Of a stretch of 64,000 bases of DNA, positions 57,796-64,000 are shown one piece after another. The translations under genes were made by a program, and so were the position numbers. The notes beneath the pieces are model-generated. The model was not told the origin of the DNA and made no database searches. It worked only from the letters and a program-made list of their open reading frames with translations. The stretch is from Progne subis subis (Eukaryota > Chordata > Aves > Passeriformes > Hirundinidae). The stretch spans positions 1,250,001-1,314,000 of the forward strand of contig JAKJHU010000076.1 in the NCBI GenBank assembly GCA_022316685.1, given 5' to 3'. The number at the start of each line of letters is the position of its first letter. The stretch's first letter is position 1.

Positions 57796-60039
57796 GTCAC
57801 AGATTTCATTTTGAAGTAACCACTAAGGCAGAGATTGGTGCTCACAAATGTATCATGGATCACTGACCCCCTCAGTGTGTAGATAAAAGCATGTACATAT
57901 TCAGTAATATTCTGAGTATTTTTAACCTATAACCCAGTCATGGTTTTAGCTTTTTAACTTTCTTCTGCTTGTACTCTTACATGTCAAGCACACTCTGGTT
58001 TCTGCCAGATTCCTTCTTGCTGCAAGAAATATATTTCTGAGCTGTTTGCCTTTAGTGGCAGCTACTTTCTGGGCACATGTCTAGATCTATTGCAAGCTAC
58101 AGATAACTGGACATTTTGATTTAGTTAACTCCTACTAGCTGTGGAGTCCCATGTTCCTGCACTACTCCAAAACTGAATAACTAGCTCAGCAGGATGAGAA
58201 CAATGGTTAAAAAAAAAGAAAAAAAAATTCAAAAATTTAACTGTAGATGTCATTTTTCAGCAAAGTAAATTCAGTTACATTATTCAGCATTTCTATATTC
58301 ATAAAGTCACACTTACACTAATATTTCCAAGATCAGATTGTGATTTTAAAGTTTATCCATTTCCTGTATACATTTCTTTTATAAATGAGTTGGTGCAGGG
58401 GACTTCACAGGCAGCAAAATAGCTGAAATAAAAGGAGGAGGAAAATAACTGAGTTTCACAGAGAACTCCTTACAAGTGAGGAATCTGGACTGTGTGAACA
58501 CCTAGACTAAAGCTTCAGCTTCAGGGAAGTTAGAGGGCTTTCCACGCTACAGAAAGGTACAAAGTGCTACACACAGTTACAGCTTGCCAAATCTTTCCCT
58601 GAGGTAACTTGTGCTGTTCCAGGGGATTTACTCTAGTGGTGAAATGGTCCCCTAGCACATAGAAAGCTGCTTGCAGAGACAAGCATCAAAGCAGAGTGAG
58701 GAAGTAACATCACCCTTCAGCGACCAAACTATCAAGTTGGACTCAGTAGGTTCATTTTTCCTGGAGACATTTTGCCTCTTGTAAAATGGCATTTCTCCTC
58801 CTTCCACACTGCCTCAGTGTTACTCAGCGACCCTGAGTACAGCCACACAGGCAGTGATGCCAAGAGTACCTCAGGCTCCGAGTGAGTTTGGGCCAGTTCC
58901 TACTTCTGACTTTGGCCAGCTGGGTTCCCACTGCAGGTGGGAGCATGTAGCAAGGAGACCCAGACTACACACAACACTGAACGGCAAGCACCACTGTCAC
59001 ATCTTCAGGGTGTTTATCCTCCTTAAGTGTCCTGAGAGAACCTGCTGCTCAGAGCCAGGATGATTTCAGTTCCTAGATTCAGGAACTCCATCGATGTCTT
59101 ACGCAGCTTGTCCTGTGCTGTGCAAACGGATCCCAGGAGGTGACTCTCAAGTTACTTGATTTTTTGGTCCAGAGTACTTGACAGTAAGAATAACTGACTG
59201 GCTTCTCAGGTGGGGTGAGGGTTTTTAATATGCATTTTCAAAGCTTTTGTGGTGACAGGAACTATTCCAATTTCACATCATTTTACAGTGGTATTTTTTA
59301 AACTCTGATTCTCTGAATGAAAGGATGCATTATTCTTAAATGGTATCAGTAAGAAAGCAGTGGAAGGAGAAGGTTCTGATGAATTCAGAATAAATAGTTA
59401 TAGCATTGTTGCAAATTAGTTTATCTGCTTCGTCATATAAGTTTCAGCTGATTTTCAGGATGCATTCAGCTACATTTTTGAGATATGGGGTGCATTTATT
59501 GATTTTTATTTTAAATCATATTGAATTTGGTACTTCAACAGCCATTATTTCTTAACATCTCAGCAGGACATGCTGATGCCTGCAGTACTGTTGTAGTAGA
59601 TCAAACACTGAACAGGCAATTAGTTGTGCTCCTTATTTAGCTGTGCAAGAGTCTGGGAAGGGGGAGTTGCAAGTTTGAGAATTTTGAAACTGATAAGAAT
59701 GATCTCCTCCCAGTATCATACACCTTGACCAAGACTTAAACTAGACATCATACTCTGTCATTTTGCCTGCCCCACAAAGATCAAACCAATAAGAACTACA
59801 GCCATCTAACAAAGACACTTTGTGGGAACAACTCTTTTAACAGTTGTCTAAAGTAAAATAAAAGGTGAACAAGGAGGGAAAGGTTGCTGGCATAATTTTG
59901 GTTTATTTATTTTGCTTTCCTATAAAGAGGCTGGGGTCATTGTGAGCCCAGGGATATTCATTATATTTTTTCCTTTGGGTAGTTCTGAAAAGGGCACAGA
60001 ATGTCAGTAATCATCCCCTTTATGTCTTAGTGGAAAGTT
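57796..60039. other. Unique-looking non-coding DNA
   Basis: No gene or repeat family recognised. GC is somewhat higher at 58.5-59.1 kb. The 69-codon plus frame at 58854-59063 shows no domain. Confidence 0.45.
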
Positions 60040-60300
60040 TATGATTGAAGGATTACCTTGCTAATACATGTTTAAATGAGGCTTTGGCAATGTTAGTGGT
60101 ATTTAAAAGAGCTCTGGCATTTGAAACAGTCAACAACAAAAGATTTTGCTGATAAACAGCACCAGGTTCATGTTAGTCTGGCTCTGAGACTGAAGGCTTT
60201 AACATTAGCTCTGTTCTGACACTTAGCATTCTTAATTCATCGCAAAAATTGTTGGTATCAAATGCTGAACAGAACATCACGGAAGCTGAAAATGATGGGG
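60040..60300. promoter_or_regulatory. Weak candidate conserved non-coding element
   Basis: A repeat-free block with words such as AACAACAAAAGATTTTGCTG (Sox/TCF-like) and ACTTAGCATTCTTAATTCAT (homeodomain-like), without an open frame. Called only on sequence texture. Confidence 0.15.
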
Positions 60301-60373
60301 AAAATAAAAAATATTGTCAAATGAAAAACCATATAAAAATAGCTGATATGAAATATCTGGACCATGACTATTA

Positions 60374-60410
60374 TAATAATAATAAACATCATCATCATCA
60401 TCATCATCAA
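60374..60410. repeat. (AAT)n then (ATC)n microsatellite
   Basis: Four AAT-type units followed by seven to eight ATC units. Confidence 0.9.
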
Positions 60411-60966
60411 ATATTAAATTGAACTTTTTTATCCAAGAAGTCTTTTAAATTATCAGGGAGGAAACAGAATTTAAACAGTACAGTATCTGGTTATTTTCAT
60501 TTACAATTTTTTACACCTCTAGGTGTGCCAAACATTTAGCTCATTAATAAGTCACAAGCAGGGTTGCCTTCCTCATTTCACAGGAAAGGTCTTGGTAACT
60601 CAGGTGGATTCTCTTAGATTAGCAGGTTGGGTTTTTTACTGATAGAAAGGAAGCAAAAATGGATTTTTTTTCTTGCTAGATTCTTGAGGTTTCTGGAAGG
60701 AAGAGGTTACAAAGGAGTCATTCAGCATTTTCTGTTGGATTGTCAATTAGTTTCCATTTGACAGACTTGACAGTAGCTCCTGAAAAAAGTGCAAACTTGG
60801 CAGTGCAATAGGTGAGGTATCTATTTTTAATAGTTTGTGGTTTGCAAGAAGAATGTCACTCAAATACTGTTTTGGCCAAGATCTTGCATGTCAGTAACTG
60901 TTTTTTTAGAATTGTTTAATTGTTTTATGTCTTAAAGGAGATTTAATATGGTAAAAGGGTTTACAA
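60411..60966. other. Unique-looking non-coding DNA
   Basis: AT-rich sequence with nothing recognised. Confidence 0.5.
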
Positions 60967-60987
60967 GGGGGGGGGGGGGGGGGGGGG
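60967..60987. repeat. Poly-G tract (21 G)
   Basis: Twenty-one consecutive Gs in otherwise AT-rich DNA. It could form a quadruplex, and its length is prone to sequencing error. Confidence 0.9.
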
Positions 60988-63900
60988 AACACCCATCAAG
61001 TTTTTTTCTTTACCACAACTTTTGAATTAAAAGAAAGGTTTTCAAAATTATCACTTATCAGCTTGAAATCCATACACCCCATTGAGGCATTCAACATGCA
61101 CTGGCAAGGTACATGCACCAAAATTTTGTTTCAAGATATGGAGTGCACTTCTGCTTTAAGAAACCACTCCATGAGTATTTCCACATTAGGAGGGTTTCAA
61201 AGGTGAATAGAATTAATTGTTTCTGGAGATATCTATCTCTTTTCACTAACTAACTGGAGGAAATCTAGATGGCTAAACTGAATTTATCTGATGCATCTGT
61301 TGCTTTAAAGAGTATGTCTATGGTGGTATTAATCATCACAGCCCCACACCTCCAGGTTAAGAAAGAGATGAAAGGAGTTGCCTGTGGTCATGTAGAACGC
61401 CTACAAACAGAGATAAGAGCTAATTCAGTAGAGCAAGTTTACACTCCTAACACTATGCAAAGAATCGCCATCCTTTAATGTGCATGCAAATGTGTTTTGC
61501 TTTCCAAAATTAGAGGTAAATGTGTAGTTAGAAACTCAGAGGATCAAGAGAGTTGTTTCTCATTTCGTTTACTTCAATTTACTTCAAAAAAGTAACCTTC
61601 TCAAACCATGGTTTTCCTTGTTTTGTTTTATTTTTCTGAAACCAATACTGTCTCTATTCTTCCATTTATATTGTGGGCTCAAATGAAACCATAACCCTCT
61701 TATCTTTTATTTCTTATTAAACTTACTTAAGCTTAATACTTATTTAAGTTTGCTTCCTGCACCTATTTGAGATAGTAAGCAGCAAATACTACTTGCTTTT
61801 CAAATTAAAAAGTAGTAGCAAAATGTCAGTACTACAAATGACACATAATTATTTCACTGTAGACTTACGAGGATGAGGAAATTATAGGGTTAGGAAGCAA
61901 GAATAAAATAATTATATATTTTTAAGTATCTTATGAACAAAAGCCTTTTCTCCTCCGGCTTTCTCTGCTGAGTTCACGTGCTTCACTAGAAATTAACAAT
62001 GAAATTAACTACAGAATTATGAATTATTTTTTAAAGAATCAAGCAAGAATAAAAAGGTGGGATATTTTCTTATAACAAATATTGTACTTGTACAGTTTAT
62101 ACATATGAGCAGGTTTTCCAGCTGAGAAATGTTTTAAAAACCATATTTCTGAAAGTGGCCTTTATCTCCTAATGCAACATTAAGAGAAGATAGCTAAACA
62201 AAATGCAGAATACAGGTAGTAGCCATGAAAAGGCAAATTACAGATACTAGAATTTATAAATGACTGAAGCTATATTCCTTGCTGAGTGACTCCTTACTGG
62301 ATCAGGCTAAAGAAGTTGAGGTATCAAAGTTCAAAAGCTGCTAACTCATGAAATGGCAAAGGTGGATATTGTTTAAAGATGACATATTTGATCAGTTCTT
62401 ACATTCTCTACAAGCTGGAGACAAGGCACTAATTGAGACAGATCTTCAGACTGACTTATAACAAGAATATTCCAATATTCCTTATGACTTAATCCTAATG
62501 ATGTTTAAGTTAAAGTGAAGATATTAGTGATATTATATAGCTCAGGATGAGGCTTTGTAAGATCAAAGTTGGCAAAGTTTTTTTTGTTAAAAAATGGCCA
62601 CATCTTTGATTTTTCTCTGAAAGTTCCAAGTATGAGTTATATAATTTAATTAAGCTACACTTTCAGTATCTAAAGTATACAAGTTGCTTTCAGCACTTGA
62701 AAAAAGACATACATCGGTCCAGAACAACTAAAGAATGTGTAGGACTGTTTAGTTCTATCCTATCTTCTTGGTGACAAATGACATATGGAGATGTTCACTA
62801 CTATTCTCACTATCTCTCAATTTCTCTCATATAAAAAAAAAAGTTGGCATCGGGAGGTCACAATGAAAATGTAGGAAAACAACACATGTTTAAAGCTTAA
62901 AAATATTTTGGTTAATTTGAAGAGGAGACAGGATCTAAAACAACTGAAAAAAAATCTGTTACAGTGGCTTCATAGGTAATAAAGTTGCATATCTTGCCCC
63001 AAAATTATTTATTTTGTTCGTGGCAAACTCTGGGGCCCCATATTTACTTACAAAACCCTCTGCCTTTTAATTAAGTATTCTAAAGTTAAATGTCAGCCTG
63101 GAACTTTTGCCAGCTCACAGAGATCATTTTGCAAGGGGAATACTGGAATAGAGGTTTTGCTTTTTTCCATAAAGACTTTCAGGACCCTCTATAGAGAAAT
63201 CACTAAGAAAAATAAAAATATTGAAAAAATCCTATCAACCTATGAATTTTATGTTTCATCCCCATTAACATTTATTTAGCAATAAGAAAGAAAATTTGTA
63301 AACCTTTTCTCCTCAATTAAATTTCCATGTTTATTTGTCTTCTGTTAATGCTCACATTCCTTGGCCACCTAAAAAATATCCCTCAAATATAAGATCTGTT
63401 AACTGAGCAAAACAGATTGGATATATTCTGTTTTCCAAAAAAATTATGAAGACATCCAACTAAAAAGTTTTTGTTATCTTACAGATCAATAACTAAACCA
63501 TGACAGTATTGTTATAGATAAGGAATGTATAAATACATTATCAGTTCCCCAGTCTTGGTCTATCTTTTCTGCTGAGTTGGAAATCACCTGAAAACAACGA
63601 TGATAATGATGATGTTTTCACAGATTTAAACTTTCCATCATTTCCTGCCATGAATGGATTTAGATGCATCTGTTCCAGGCAAAATGAAAACATGCATAAA
63701 AAAGTGGAAATGAAAAGTAAAGGAGACCAAAAAAAGTTTCTAAGCATTAAATGTCATCAGATAAAGCTTAGTTCTCAAACAAAAGAAATAAAAAACTGGT
63801 AAAACATACACACAGAAAAAACCCAAAGCCCACAAAATTATCTTAGTGAATATAAGATGGATGACTGTTCCCCTGAGCTGAAACACTCAGATCAGCCCAG

Positions 63901-64000
63901 GCAGCACATGTGCTTCTCTAGAGCACTTCTTAGAGAACTTCATGGGTCTCTGAACAGGCTGGAAATATGAAAAATGAAGTGGCCCTCAAGTCCTGCTTCT
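60988..64000. other. Unique-looking non-coding DNA
   Basis: AT-rich. No gene, LTR, CR1 fragment or RNA gene recognised. The frames at 61269-61478 (plus) and 63541-63747 (minus) are short and without domains. Confidence 0.5.

Noticed and set aside
1..64000. Search for tRNA, rRNA, snRNA, CRISPR-like regular arrays, integrated DNA virus genes or a bacterial-type gene cluster.
   Set aside because: No cloverleaf boxes, regularly spaced repeats, dense coding or ribosome-binding sites were seen. The sequence is vertebrate-like throughout.

Overview
The window looks like AT-rich, CpG-poor nuclear DNA of a bird, an intergenic or deep intronic stretch with no recognisable protein-coding gene. The bird assignment rests on the repeats. 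There are several CR1 non-LTR retrotransposon fragments, one ending in the diagnostic ATTCTATG-type 3' tail. There are also retroviral LTRs of types I know from avian genomes, among them a very long ERVL-like LTR and a short ERVK/alpharetrovirus-like solo LTR with a 6-bp target duplication. A songbird or other neoavian is the best guess, but the sequence alone does not fix the species. I see no tRNA, rRNA, CRISPR array, bacterial operon or intact host gene. The longest open frames (up to about 155 codons) are noise, microsatellite translation or antisense of repeats.

Layout: 1-3.2 kb, no recognised feature. 3.24-4.2 kb, a decayed long LTR on the minus strand, with a 24-bp tandem duplication at its edge. 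5.8-6.9 kb, a three-part CR1 cluster: a minus-strand 3' end, then a plus-strand reverse-transcriptase fragment split by a younger CR1 3' end. 7.7-21.9 kb, mainly unique-looking DNA with homopolymers, (TTTG)n, (TAAG/TAAA)n, a strongly G-rich TTGG/poly-G tract, a possible LTR near 14.4 kb and a conserved-element candidate near 17.7 kb. 21.96-23.08 kb, a minus-strand CR1 abutting a full-length ERVL-like LTR. 24-33 kb, unique-looking DNA with a 31-bp near-perfect inverted repeat (27.09/27.62 kb) that resembles a small terminal-inverted-repeat element, and an LTR-like block at 31.9 kb. 33.4-33.66 kb, a large (CCTTT)n pentanucleotide array. 40.8-41.45 kb, a second, older and longer inverted duplication. 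47.0-48.87 kb, a long minus-strand CR1 interrupted by a 335-bp solo LTR. 50.2-50.4 kb, a TATA box followed by a strong splice donor. 54.04-54.15 kb, a 113-bp minus-strand segment bounded by very good splice sites. 56.5-57.4 kb, a repeat-free, compositionally distinct block that may be a conserved regulatory element. The remainder up to 64 kb is unique-looking DNA with microsatellites.

No functional gene system can be read here. The window records layered retroelement insertions (CR1 into CR1, LTR into CR1, LTR beside CR1), two unexplained inverted duplications and a few candidate regulatory or transcribed segments. Repeat-family calls rest on my memory of avian repeat consensus sequences, not on a database search.
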